The notes: generated by a model not told the origin, from the sequence alone. Shown: positions 26,105 through 34,289, counted from the stretch's first letter. The stretch is DNA of 64,000 nucleotides from Vondammii sp040505895 (GCA_040505895.1 JBEVXU010000016.1:248001-312000); one strand, 5' to 3'. Translations and numbers: made by a program.

Positions 26105-26560
26105 TTACGCAGCGCTTGAACCACTTTCGCGATTCAGCACACAGGGCAACATTTCGATAACATCCTCGTACCCATTTACCCCAAGTCCTGCCACAACAGC
26201 ATTTACTACAGGTGATACATAAGAGATATGTCGGAAAGATTCCCGCAAATGTGGGTTTGAAATATGCAATTCAACTTTATAGCCTTTAAATGCTCTCAAT
26301 GCATCGTGTATTGCGACTGATGTGTGTGTGTACGCAGCTGCATTAATCACGATTGCATCTACGGTATTGATGGCTTTTTGAATCCACTCAACGACCTGTC
26401 CCTCATAATTGGACTGCATGAACTCAATCTCAAGTCCTTCTTTCGCACCCAGTTCCTGGCAGCGTTCTGCAATGCTATCCAGTGTGTCATAGCCATAGAT
26501 CTCGGGCTCGCGTGTACCGAGTAGGTTCAGATTAGGGCCATTAATAACAAATACTTTCAT
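26105..26560 (-). CDS. aroQ: Type II 3-dehydroquinate dehydratase
   Basis: 151 residues. It keeps the family core: NGPNLNLLGTREPEIYG with the catalytic Arg17 and Tyr22, AAYTHTSVAIHDAL, and HISNPHLRESFRHISYVSPV with His and Arg for substrate binding. It should turn 3-dehydroquinate to 3-dehydroshikimate in the shikimate pathway. One oddity is INAAAYTHTS in place of the usual INPGAYTHTS. The ATG at 26558-26560 is preferred to an upstream in-frame ATG because the family begins three residues before the first strand. It lies 51 bases downstream of a divergent paralogue in the same direction, which suggests one transcript. The usual accB-accC neighbours of aroQ are absent, so this may be a second, specialised copy. 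Confidence 0.85.
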   Translation of the reverse strand: MKVFVINGPNLNLLGTREPEIYGYDTLDSIAERCQELGAKEGLEIEFMQSNYEGQVVEWIQKAINTVDAIVINAAAYTHTSVAIHDALRAFKGYKVELHISNPHLRESFRHISYVSPVVNAVVAGLGVNGYEDVIEMLPCVLNRESGSSAA

Positions 26561-26611
26561 GTGACAATCCATTTGTGATCAGTCAGTTAAATTGATCAAA
26601 TAGCGAAATAT

Positions 26612-27079
26612 TTATGTACTCAGCCTTCGCACAACTGCTTTAATAGCAAGTAGGTAGCTGTTGATACCAAGCCCACATATAAAACCCATCTCACCCTCAG
26701 GAGCTTGTAAAGGCTTGGTAATTTCAGCACCTTCTTGGAAAATATTTTCCAAATGGACTTCAATTACCGGCTTTTTTAGATGAGCAATCGTCTTGATTGC
26801 CATACGATACATCTCAAATTCAACCGATGCAGCACGTGAGTATCCAACCGGATTAATTATTAGTGCATCAAAATCTTCACTGTCTTTTGCGATAAAACGA
26901 AACATTTCCTCTTCGTCATCTGTTTGGCGAAAGTCTAGTTTGACGCCTAACTGTTCACACAACAATGTGCATTCATCACGTATCAGATCCAATGTGAGAT
27001 TTCCGTAGGTGTTCCCATCGTGATCACCTAGCTCAGCCAGCCCGGGACCATTCAATACCAGTAATGTTTTGTCGGTCAT
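26612..27079 (-). CDS. Divergent AroQ-like protein, probably without dehydratase activity
   Basis: 155 residues with the type II dehydroquinase fold signature in weakened form. NGPGLAELGDHDGNTYG replaces NGPNLNLLGxREPxxYG, so the Tyr is kept but the catalytic Arg and two Asn are gone. INPVGYSRAAS replaces INPGAYTHTS, and EVHLENI replaces EVHLSNI. The C-terminal GFICGLGINSYLLAIKAV is close to normal. The fold is probably intact and the classical chemistry lost. It is the first gene of a pair with aroQ, so it could be a structural partner of the active paralogue or could handle a different ligand; both are inference. The ATG at 27077-27079 is chosen; the longer frame adds residues unlike the family. 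Confidence 0.75.
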   Translation of the reverse strand: MTDKTLLVLNGPGLAELGDHDGNTYGNLTLDLIRDECTLLCEQLGVKLDFRQTDDEEEMFRFIAKDSEDFDALIINPVGYSRAASVEFEMYRMAIKTIAHLKKPVIEVHLENIFQEGAEITKPLQAPEGEMGFICGLGINSYLLAIKAVVRRLST

Positions 27080-27580
27080 TATGCATACCTTCGTATATAC
27101 ACTTTGGTTGTTGAAAAAGAGCAAGCACTGCTAGCATTACCCCTAACTCTTATGCAGCGGCACTTTATCATATCTTTGTAATATTAATACGGTGGCTATT
27201 CAATGAATATCAGTCGATAACTGGGACTGCCCACGGTACTTTTGATACCCCACAGTCTCATTGTGAGGCACGTTCAAATGAAGTGGTGAACTTATCGAGA
27301 AGGCTACAATAATGGCAAAGAATTGGGATGTTTTTTCGCCAATCCAACAGATAGTCCTATTAAAAGTCTGGATCAAGCGAGTAAGCATCGGCTTTCTGTC
27401 ATGACAGATCCAAACCGAACCAGAAAAATAGCGGTTTGAGACAAACAGGATATTTCTAGGTACAGGGGGTAATTAATTCGGTTACAGGGGCTTAAGATAG
27501 CCCCATATATCATGCAACCTGCTAACTTCTTTGAGGTTTCTGGTTATTCAGCAGAGACTCTCTGCTGAGACCAGACTGTA
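27080..27580. other. Intergenic stretch without a recognisable gene
   Basis: About 500 bases upstream of the aroQ pair, A+T-rich. The only open frames are short and have no RBS. It presumably carries the promoter of the aroQ pair. I see no riboswitch-like or tRNA-like fold. Confidence 0.5.
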
Positions 27581-27784
27581 TGGCGGAGAGCGAGGGATTG
27601 ATTCGCGCCATCCTTGGCGCTCACCCCTGCGGGGTCGCACTATTGCGCGTTCAAAACGGCTTCCTGCCGTTTTTATGATGGCGCACTTCCATGTGCGCCA
27701 CCCCTGCGGGATCGCGCTGACGCGCGCTCAAAACGGCTTCCTGCCGTTTTTATCGAACTTAGGGTTCTCACCAAAGCCTCGCTC
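27581..27784. repeat. Repeat block with a copied tRNA-Ser 3' end and a duplicated 54-bp unit
   Basis: 27581-27599 (TGGCGGAGAGCGAGGGATT) is identical to the first 19 bases of the tRNA-Ser gene on this strand (27832-27850). A 54-base unit beginning CACCCCTGCGGG and ending CTTCCTGCCGTTTTTA occurs at 27622-27675 and 27699-27752 with several differences. 27760-27784 matches the left repeat at 25984-26008. The AAACGG-CTTC-CTGCCGTTTT parts can fold into small hairpins. Confidence 0.75.
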
Positions 27785-27790
27785 GACCCC

Positions 27791-27832
27791 AAGCATAAAA
27801 AACCCCGCCTGATGGCGGGGTTTTTTATGCTT
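27791..27832 (-). terminator. Rho-independent terminator of tRNA-Ser
   Basis: A nine-pair G+C-rich stem (AACCCCGCC / GGCGGGGTT) with loop TGAT, flanked on both sides by A/T tracts and an outer AAGCATAAA/TTTATGCTT dyad. It begins directly after the encoded CCA of the tRNA and could work in both directions. Confidence 0.9.
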
Positions 27833-27922
27833 GGCGGAGAGCGAGGGATTCGAACCCTCGATACGCTACTAACGTATACACACTTTCCAGGCGTGCTCCT
27901 TCAGCCACTCGGACAGCTCTCC
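27832..27922 (-). tRNA. tRNA-Ser (GGA anticodon)
   Basis: 91 bases with the CCA end encoded. Reading the minus strand: acceptor arm GGAGAGC ... GCTCTCC, a D arm after TGTCCGAGTGGCTGAAGG, anticodon loop CTGGAAA giving GGA, a long variable arm (TACG...CGTA) as in class II tRNAs, and the T arm CGAGGGTTCGAATCCCTCG. It reads UCC/UCU codons. Repeats derived from its 3' end lie downstream on both sides of the aroQ pair, as at a tRNA used for integration. Confidence 0.97.
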
Positions 27923-27940
27923 AAATTTTGGAGGCGCAAG

Positions 27941-27968
27941 GGTATACCAGAAGTGCACGCTGTGCAAA
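27941..27968 (-). promoter_or_regulatory. Possible tRNA-Ser promoter
   Basis: On the minus strand TTTGCA, 16 bases, TATACC, followed by CTTGCGCC. The G+C-rich discriminator fits a stringently controlled stable-RNA promoter. The -35 match is poor. Confidence 0.4.
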
Positions 27969-27992
27969 TACTCTATTAAAAAACCGGTTTAG

Positions 27993-28463
27993 TTAGAGAT
28001 GTTCGCTAATAGCCAACCCTTCTTTTCCGCCCACAATATCCAGGAAAGCTTCTCTCTCCATACGGATCAATACACTGTGATCTCCCGATTCCAAGTACAA
28101 CTCAGCCTGATCAGCCAAATTACTATCGAGCAGAGTCTCTATACCATAAGCCTCTCCAACCGGGGGAATAGCTCCAACTTCACAGTCAGAAAAAGCGCTG
28201 GCAAGTTCATCCTCTGTGATCAGTTCCAGCTTACGTCCGAGAATTTGATTAACCCGACCGATATTCAAATGGTGGGTAGCGGGAATCAGGGCCAACATGT
28301 ACTGATCCTGGTCGCCAAGAAGAACACCCTTCACCATTCGATCACCCGGAATATGCGCCACTTCCGAACTCTCCAGGGTGGAGGCGGTTCTGGGGTGAGG
28401 AATCAGTTCATAGGCTGTTTGATGATTTTCGAAAAACTCTTTCAAGGTGATTGCAATACCCAT
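27993..28463 (-). CDS. YbaK/ProXp-type aminoacyl-tRNA deacylase
   Basis: 156 residues with the YbaK/prolyl-tRNA-synthetase editing-domain fold. The N-terminus YELIPHPRTASTLESSEVAH, the VKGVLLG strand (whose Lys binds the CCA end in the family), the LNIGRVNQILGRKLEL stretch and the near-C-terminal GDHSVLIRM are as expected. These free-standing proteins remove wrongly attached amino acids from tRNA. The particular tRNA cannot be assigned. ATG 28461-28463, with AAGGAG eight bases before it, is better placed than a GTG two codons upstream. It lies next to tRNA-Ser, probably by chance. Confidence 0.85.
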   Translation of the reverse strand: MGIAITLKEFFENHQTAYELIPHPRTASTLESSEVAHIPGDRMVKGVLLGDQDQYMLALIPATHHLNIGRVNQILGRKLELITEDELASAFSDCEVGAIPPVGEAYGIETLLDSNLADQAELYLESGDHSVLIRMEREAFLDIVGGKEGLAISEHL

Positions 28464-28647
28464 CTGCACTTCTCCTTCTTACTCTGGCCGCACTAACTAT
28501 TCAGCAAAGAACGTGAGTTCTCATGTATAGATAACGGGCTATTACCACGATCACAGGATTGTGTAGGAATCTACTGAATAGCCACCTCACACTCCCTCTC
28601 ACTTTCGAGTATAGTTCGCCATAGCGTTAATGCATTAGGAATAAAAA

Positions 28648-29484
28648 ATGGCGCCAAGTAAACGAAAAAAGAAGAAAAAGAGTATAAAAAGCATAGCGGA
28701 ACAAGCAGACCGCCACACTCTCTATGAGCTCTCGGTGCAATATGCCGCTTCTGAGATTGAATTTGTCGACGACACCTATAAGCTGCTTCGTGGACGCAGG
28801 GCCAAACTGCTTCGAGAGGATTTCTGCGGGACCGCCAATGTCTGTTGCGAATGGGTGCGCCTGCGCAAGAGTAATCGGTCCATCGGTGTTGATATCGATT
28901 CTGAAGTACTGGGCTGGGGGCTGAAGAACCGGGTAAAAAAACTTAGCCGCGAGCAGCAGAAGCGGGTATCACTGCTTGAAGCAAATGTATTGAAGGCAGA
29001 GACCGACGCACCGGATATCATTTCGGCAATGAACTTCAGCTACTGGCTATTCAAAGAGCGTTCTCAACTGAGGCGCTACTTCACCAGTGTTCACCAAGCC
29101 CTCGCCTCTGGCGGTATTCTCTTTATGGATGCCTATGGCGGCTACGACTCCTTTCGTGAAATCAGGGAAGAGCGTGAGATCAACGACGGCGAATTCACCT
29201 ATATCTGGGAACAGGAGAAGTACGAACCGATCAGCGGTGGGCTGATATGCCATATCGGCTTTGCCTTTCCAGATGGATCACAGATAGAGCGCGCTTTCAG
29301 CTATGACTGGCGCCTGTGGACGCTACCGGAAGTAAAAGAACTGCTCGACGAAGCGGGCTTCCGCAATGTGACCGTCTACTGGCAAGGCTGGGATGAAGAC
29401 GGCGAAGCCGATGGAATATTTGAGCCCGTTGAAGAGGGCGAGGCGGACGCCGGTTGGATCTGCTACATCTCAGCAGAGAAGTAG
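28648..29484 (+). CDS. Class I SAM-dependent methyltransferase
   Basis: 278 residues. A very basic N-terminus (KRKKKKKSIKS), then the methyltransferase fold: motif I LREDFCGTANVCCEWV (about 55-70), an acidic loop IGVDID for ribose binding, and NVLKAETDAPDIISAMNFSY for the adenine side. The FCGTA version of motif I is typical of one uncharacterised subgroup. The basic tail suggests a nucleic-acid or ribosomal target, but none can be named. Single gene with its own short leader; an acidic C-terminus (DEDGEADGIFEPVEEGEAD). Confidence 0.85.
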   Translation: MAPSKRKKKKKSIKSIAEQADRHTLYELSVQYAASEIEFVDDTYKLLRGRRAKLLREDFCGTANVCCEWVRLRKSNRSIGVDIDSEVLGWGLKNRVKKLSREQQKRVSLLEANVLKAETDAPDIISAMNFSYWLFKERSQLRRYFTSVHQALASGGILFMDAYGGYDSFREIREEREINDGEFTYIWEQEKYEPISGGLICHIGFAFPDGSQIERAFSYDWRLWTLPEVKELLDEAGFRNVTVYWQGWDEDGEADGIFEPVEEGEADAGWICYISAEK

Positions 29485-29544
29485 CCCCCGCCAGCTGATA
29501 TCAATACCGGCCGACGGGGCAATTTTGCAAACAGAAAAACGGGG

Positions 29545-30012
29545 CTATTTGCACATACCGTTGTGTATATTGGCCTGGAAAACCGCCTTGTGTACATCAC
29601 CCAGGCTGAGCATGCCCACAAGACGCCCCTCCTCAGCCACGGGAATACGGCGAAACTTATGACGCGTCATGGTGGTGGCCGCTTTCAAAATATGCTCATT
29701 TGGTGAAACAGTGATAACACCTTTTACCATCACCTCTTCAACCTTCATACCGATCACATCCTTGTAGCTGTACATCAGCGCTTCAAAATCCACACCACCA
29801 AGGCCGTCGGTCATCATATCCTCAAGAGTTGGAAATAGCCGATTCAGTACGTCCTTCTCGGCGATAAATCCGATCATCTGATCTCCCTCCATCACCGGCA
29901 GACCGCTGTAGCGATAAAGGCACATAAGCGATACCACCTCAAGCAGCGGTGTATCAGGTGTGACTGTCCGCGGCGAGTGGCTCATTACTTCTCTAACCTG
30001 CATAAGGTACAT
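29545..30012 (-). CDS. Protein with two CBS domains
   Basis: 155 residues made of two CBS domains and nothing else: VMSHSPRTVTPDTPLLEVVS to YSGLPVMEGDQMIGFIAEKD, then VMVKGVITVSPNEHILKAAT to FRRIPVAEEGRLVGMLSLGD. Such proteins sense adenosine nucleotides and control partner proteins. No partner is fused or adjacent. It is transcribed toward the methyltransferase gene, with about 60 bases between the two stop codons. The stretch upstream (30013-30148) is a plain promoter region before MITE copy 2. Confidence 0.88.
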   Translation of the reverse strand: MYLMQVREVMSHSPRTVTPDTPLLEVVSLMCLYRYSGLPVMEGDQMIGFIAEKDVLNRLFPTLEDMMTDGLGGVDFEALMYSYKDVIGMKVEEVMVKGVITVSPNEHILKAATTMTRHKFRRIPVAEEGRLVGMLSLGDVHKAVFQANIHNGMCK

Positions 30013-30148
30013 CCTCTTTGATTTATAGTTCCTATCGATCCTGGCTCTTCTTTATTGGCCAGTTTATACCCCTGAGATTTTCTCATATTTCACACAGGGG
30101 GAGTGTAGGTATACTACATCTGAGTCCAAACGAAAAGTGGTGGCCTGA

Positions 30149-30314
30149 CTAGGAGCCTGTCAGAGAATAGAGAGCCTACTGCGGAATGCTCCTTTTGGCC
30201 CATTTTTCCAATCATTTTCGTTAAATATGCCCAATATTCGCCTCAAATGATCGAAAAAATGGACTCAAAATGAGCATCCCTCGCTACGGTTCCTATTCTC
30301 GGACAGGCTCCTAG
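30149..30314. mobile_element. MITE-like palindromic element, copy 2 (166 bp)
   Basis: Same ends (CTAGGAGCCTGTC ... GGACAGGCTCCTAG) and the same internal blocks (CTACTGCGGAA, TTTTGGCCC, CCCTCGCTACG) as copy 1 at 331-497, with about 80 percent identity by eye. The right end supplies the TAG stop of fimV on the minus strand. As a large hairpin in RNA it may also act as the fimV 3' end. Confidence 0.85.
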
Positions 30315-32398
30315 GTGTCACCATCCTGTTTCAGGTCGAAATCAAAATCGATCTCCTCCACATCCGTCAGATCCAGGTCATCGATAGAGATTAACTCTTC
30401 AATTATCGGCTTTTGAGCCGTGGCTGCCTGCTCATCTACGTCAGCTGAGAGATCAGGATCATCCCCTGCCGTTACAGTACCAATATCCCAGGCATGCGCT
30501 CTTTCCCCGTCATCGACAAAATCCGCCAGCACTGAGTCGGTATCGAGGAGAGAGTCTATATCGATCTCCAGATCATCAACCCCTTCACTGTGAATACTCT
30601 CTCCAGCATCCGAGGTTGGGCTATCTATCCCCCCTGAACCCCTTTGCCGCGCTGTAGCCACAGATACCAGAGCGGGATGATCAGGCACCAGGTCTCGTCC
30701 CATCTCGGCAATACGCTCCCACAGGGCGGGAGATGTCCTGGAGAGAAACATATAAACGTCGTCTAGATAGTCAGAAAATGCCTCTCTATTCCCCTGGAAC
30801 AGGTATATTTCGAGTAGCTTCGCTTTTAACTCAGCACTCTCAGGAAAACTCACCATTGCCGAAGTAATCAGTGACTCGGCCTGGCTAAATCTCCGGTAAG
30901 CAAGATAGATATCCACCTCCATCATCACCGAAGCGACATCACTTTTGGAGTTGGCAGACTCCCTCTCTACCACTGCTGAGACCGTCTCCTCAAGAGTCTC
31001 CGGCTTCGTCTCAACCAGAAGTGGGTCCTGCGCATCCGGCATATCTACCTGAACTGCATGAAAAAGCTCCGTATTTGAGTGCAAATCACCCAACTCATTG
31101 CGCCTACCCCCACGCCACAATATGCCAAAAACAAGGGTGGCAATCACAACAACCACAGCAACTAAAAGCTGCCAGTAATTATTAATCCAGGAGAGCTCTC
31201 CGTTCTCAGAAGAGAGAGAAAAGTCTGTTATCCGATCTGCCAAAGAGAGTTGGCCTCTCTCTTCAGAATCAACTTGTGACAACTGCAGAGCGGATGAGCC
31301 TTCATCTGTCGATGGCTCCAACGCCCGGGTTTCTACCGGCGAAGGTGTGCGACCCGCTCTTTCGAGCTCATCCAGTTGCCTTGTCAGCGCCTCAATCACA
31401 TCGTCTCGCTTTGCCATTGCTTGACGAAGTTCTCCAATTCGCAGCTCCAGCCTATTTTTGAGTTCAGTCAAGCCGTTATTGATGTCACGTGCAGCAGCCA
31501 GATCACCCTCTGTATCCAAAATTGTCTCGCGGAGTTTCTCGAACTCCCCGGCGGGATAGGTGATATGACCCTCACTGGAGGTCGGCAGAGGCTCCCTGCT
31601 CTCCACCACCTTAAGGGCCATCTCACCCTCCTGAGCTGTATCCTCGGCTGCTTTCGTAGCCACCTGCACGGGAGAAGGAGATCGCTCCTTCTCAGGCTTG
31701 GACTGTGCGCGCCACCGCTGTGTCTGCCGCAGAAATGCACGCTCAGCCTCGGCAGCTCCCATCGTAACAACAGTCTTCCGTTGTGGAATATCCAGCACCA
31801 CCCCACGCTTCAGATGGTTGATATTGCCGCCGCTGAACGCCTTCGGATTCTGCCGCTGAAGGGCAAGCATCATCTGTTCAACGGTTATACCAGCATCGGG
31901 TCTGGTCGCCTGTGCAATTTCCCAAAGGGTTTCACCGGCAATAACCGGTCCATAACGCTCTCCGACGGACCGGGAGGGTCTCTTGGAGGTACTACTCTCA
32001 GTGCTTGTTCGAAAGGGAAGAGGGTCAAGCAGGATGGTGTACTCCCGCAAAAAACGCCCGCCGTTAACATTGACTTCAAGTAGAAAATTAAGGAAGGGTT
32101 CAACTATCACCTGGCGTGAGGTGATCTGAACAAACACACCCATGCCTTCGGAAATCCGGGGCTGAAAGCGAAGTTTTGAGAGAACAAAGGGCCTCTCCAA
32201 CCCCGCCTTCTCAAACAGTGCCGCCGATGCCAGCTCCGCTTTGATGTCCTCAAGCTGCTCGGGATCCGCCGCCACCAGCTCAACCCGTGCATTGAGGGGC
32301 TGATTCAGGCCGGAGTTAACGGTTATCACTCCCATACCCAAAGCGGCTGCCGTAAGAGGAAGCAGCAGCAGCAGCATTAGAACTATTTTTCTGATCAT
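30311..32398 (-). CDS. fimV: FimV/HubP-family pole-organising protein
   Basis: 695 residues. Signal peptide (VLMLLLLLPLTAAALG), then the FimV N-terminal domain (GVITVNSGLNQPLNARVEL), a LysM peptidoglycan-binding domain (about 148-212, YGPVIAGETLWEIAQATRP), a coiled coil (about 285-350), one transmembrane helix (about 415-435, LLVAVVVVIATLVFGILW), a cytoplasmic TPR-like part (about 495-560) and an acidic C-terminal motif EEIDFDFDLKQ. FimV anchors polar complexes such as type IV pili in gammaproteobacteria. The pilus gene pilF is elsewhere in this window. The stop codon is within a MITE end; the FimV C-terminal domain is complete, so at most a few residues are affected. Confidence 0.93.
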   Translation of the reverse strand: MIRKIVLMLLLLLPLTAAALGMGVITVNSGLNQPLNARVELVAADPEQLEDIKAELASAALFEKAGLERPFVLSKLRFQPRISEGMGVFVQITSRQVIVEPFLNFLLEVNVNGGRFLREYTILLDPLPFRTSTESSTSKRPSRSVGERYGPVIAGETLWEIAQATRPDAGITVEQMMLALQRQNPKAFSGGNINHLKRGVVLDIPQRKTVVTMGAAEAERAFLRQTQRWRAQSKPEKERSPSPVQVATKAAEDTAQEGEMALKVVESREPLPTSSEGHITYPAGEFEKLRETILDTEGDLAAARDINNGLTELKNRLELRIGELRQAMAKRDDVIEALTRQLDELERAGRTPSPVETRALEPSTDEGSSALQLSQVDSEERGQLSLADRITDFSLSSENGELSWINNYWQLLVAVVVVIATLVFGILWRGGRRNELGDLHSNTELFHAVQVDMPDAQDPLLVETKPETLEETVSAVVERESANSKSDVASVMMEVDIYLAYRRFSQAESLITSAMVSFPESAELKAKLLEIYLFQGNREAFSDYLDDVYMFLSRTSPALWERIAEMGRDLVPDHPALVSVATARQRGSGGIDSPTSDAGESIHSEGVDDLEIDIDSLLDTDSVLADFVDDGERAHAWDIGTVTAGDDPDLSADVDEQAATAQKPIIEELISIDDLDLTDVEEIDFDFDLKQDGDT

Positions 32399-32647
32399 TT
32401 TAATAATTTATTGGAACCCTGTACCAACCGGCGGTGGGAGGCTCCCATTAGGCGACCCACACCCTGCATAGCGGTGCCATGCAAGAAAGTAAATTCTTTA
32501 TATTCCCGATTGTACCTTAAAAACCATCAATAGGTGGTTGTGGTAAGCACCGCCTCCCACGCATCAAAGATGCCCTCCATGCTAGCTGATTCGGTAAATT
32601 AGCAGGCACCATTCCATCAGCCGCCTGAAACGGGTAATCTCAACCGA

Positions 32648-33178
32648 ATGGAATCCGATAACCAACAATTGACCCTACGCATTTCAGTGAAGGAGATGAC
32701 AGATTTCTGCCGGACGATCACTAACAACAGCAGCAATACAGCAAGAAAACATGCTGCACTGATCGCTATGGAGGGCTTTATCAGCCAACATTCCGGAACA
32801 GGAAAATACACTACGATCTATCACCAACTACTTGATATAATAGATGTATTCTCAGAAAAAACACGCTCTGACCTGCTACAGGAGTATACCGATGAACTAC
32901 TCCCCGCCCTTCACAGAGAGAGCAGCCATGAGATTGCGCGCCTTCATCGACAGCTATCCCGAAATGGTTTCCACGATATCCTGGGGAGGGCGAGCAAAAA
33001 GCTGACAGACAGCGAATACCACCAGCTCTCTTGCTGGCTGGAGAGTTGGTGTTACGATGCCGAGCAACGAGGGCGGGAAGCCAGTGGCTACCCGGATGCG
33101 ATAAACCTTGCAGCTGCAGGGATCGATGTCGGTGAATACCAAGCGATGAACGATCTACGAAAACTACTGGAGAGATAA
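32648..33178 (+). CDS. Hypothetical protein, 176 aa, first gene of a three-gene operon
   Basis: Not recognised. A cytoplasmic, mostly helical protein without signal peptide or membrane segment. It has two cysteines in the C-terminal part (LSCWLESWCYDAE) and many charged helices. The TAA overlaps the ATG of the thioredoxin-like gene by one base, so translation is coupled. The context suggests it works with that secreted thiol protein or is co-regulated with it. The upstream gap (32399-32647) contains the likely fimV promoter and a small AACCATC-AATA-GGTGGTT hairpin. Confidence 0.7.
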   Translation: MESDNQQLTLRISVKEMTDFCRTITNNSSNTARKHAALIAMEGFISQHSGTGKYTTIYHQLLDIIDVFSEKTRSDLLQEYTDELLPALHRESSHEIARLHRQLSRNGFHDILGRASKKLTDSEYHQLSCWLESWCYDAEQRGREASGYPDAINLAAAGIDVGEYQAMNDLRKLLER

Positions 33179-33699
33179 TGAAACCAGCCCTATCACGACT
33201 GATCTTTCTCCTCATTACGTTACTGCTCTCTATTTCCCTTATGGCGCAGGCAGCTGATAATGAGGAGGAGCCTTCACTTCCTGAAGTCACTGTAGTGGAG
33301 GCATCCGATATGGTGGTGGACGGTATAACAGCCGGCCATGAGAAAAAGGTTCTCATGGTACTGGTATCCCAGGAGTTCTGTCCCTTCTGCGAGGATATCA
33401 AACGGGATGTCATCAGACCGATGATCCGTGGAGAAGACTTCAAGGGTCAGTTAATGATCAGGGAGCTCTCTATAGATCCTGGAGTGGAAGTGCGGGATTT
33501 CTCGGGGACAAAACGCAGCGGTATGAACCTCGCTGCCGATTACAACGCAGACTTCACCCCGACACTCCTATTCCTCTCTCCCGATGGTCGCGAGTTGCAC
33601 AAGAGTATCGTAGGTTACACCACCCCGGACTTCTTCTACTACTATGTTGAGGAGTCAATCAAAGGCGCTATTCTTGCATTGAAGAAGTGGAGCAAGTGA
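33178..33699 (+). CDS. Periplasmic thioredoxin-fold protein (SoxW-like) with CPFC
   Basis: 173 residues. Signal peptide (LIFLLITLLLSISLMAQAAD). The thioredoxin-like fold carries a CxxC site FCPFC at Cys68/Cys71, with the cis-Pro strand DFTPTLLFLSPDG further on. The layout (helical insert after the active site, GYTTPDFFYYYVEE near the end) resembles SoxW and related periplasmic thioredoxins that keep thiol proteins reduced in sulfur oxidisers. CPFC is also seen in glutaredoxin-like sites. No sox genes are nearby, so SoxW is only a fold-level assignment. Middle gene of a coupled three-gene operon. Confidence 0.82.
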   Translation: MKPALSRLIFLLITLLLSISLMAQAADNEEEPSLPEVTVVEASDMVVDGITAGHEKKVLMVLVSQEFCPFCEDIKRDVIRPMIRGEDFKGQLMIRELSIDPGVEVRDFSGTKRSGMNLAADYNADFTPTLLFLSPDGRELHKSIVGYTTPDFFYYYVEESIKGAILALKKWSK

Positions 33700-33737
33700 A
33701 AATACCGGATAAATCATCCGGCCTGAGGAAATCTATT

Positions 33738-34289
33738 ATGTCTGAGCCGCTATACGATCTCTTCTTTTCTGGAGAGATCATGGAAGATCGAGATCCGAAC
33801 GAGGTGCGTAGCAACATTGCCCGAATATTTAAAATGGACGAGGAAAAATTAGGCCACCTCTTCTCGGGCACGCCGGTAAAAATAAAGGGCGAGGTAGACC
33901 AGGACACCGCCATTAAATACCGCGTAGCCTTCCGCAATGTGGGGGCGCTGGTGGATATCAGGCCTTGCAACAGTTCGGTAACAACAAAAAGCAGCACCCC
34001 TGCCGCCACGGAAGAGGTGTCACTACTCCCACCTCGTACAGGAAGCCTTGCTGACTTTGCTGTCGAAAAAGAGCCTGTGGTAATTCCTGATATCACCGGT
34101 ATCAACCTCGCTCCAGCCGGCAGCGAACTTGATCAAACCCCTTCCCCCGCCACTGCAGAGATCGATACCAGTGGGCTAACACTCAATCCACCCAACTCAG
34201 GAAGCCTTGAAGATTGTCATATTGAGCCTAAGCCGACGCCTATTCCCGACATCAGTGAACTAAAACTTGATGACCCTGATGATGCTTAG
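33738..34289 (+). CDS. Hypothetical protein with N-terminal conserved domain and repeated GSLxD segments
   Basis: 183 residues. The first 75 residues (YDLFFSGEIMEDRDPNEVRS to KYRVAFRNVGALVDI) match a small domain common at the N-terminus of gammaproteobacterial proteins of unknown function, with FKMDEEKLGHLFSG as its core. The rest is low-complexity with two related units: LLPPRTGSLADFAVEKEP-VVIPDI and LNPPNSGSLEDCHIEPKP-TPIPDI. ATG 33738 is preceded by GAGGAA at a good distance and was preferred to an ATG at 33687 that overlaps the upstream gene. Last gene of the operon. No function can be given. Confidence 0.75.
   Translation: MSEPLYDLFFSGEIMEDRDPNEVRSNIARIFKMDEEKLGHLFSGTPVKIKGEVDQDTAIKYRVAFRNVGALVDIRPCNSSVTTKSSTPAATEEVSLLPPRTGSLADFAVEKEPVVIPDITGINLAPAGSELDQTPSPATAEIDTSGLTLNPPNSGSLEDCHIEPKPTPIPDISELKLDDPDDA

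Noticed and set aside
27531..27979. Two overlapping frames of 93 and 121 codons near tRNA-Ser
   Set aside because: They consist of translated repeats, the terminator and the tRNA gene itself.
31376..32083. 235-codon frame antisense to fimV
   Set aside because: The minus strand carries the complete FimV domain order; this frame has random composition.
33178..33699. Calling this gene soxW
   Set aside because: The fold and CPFC site fit, but there is no sox cluster in the window.
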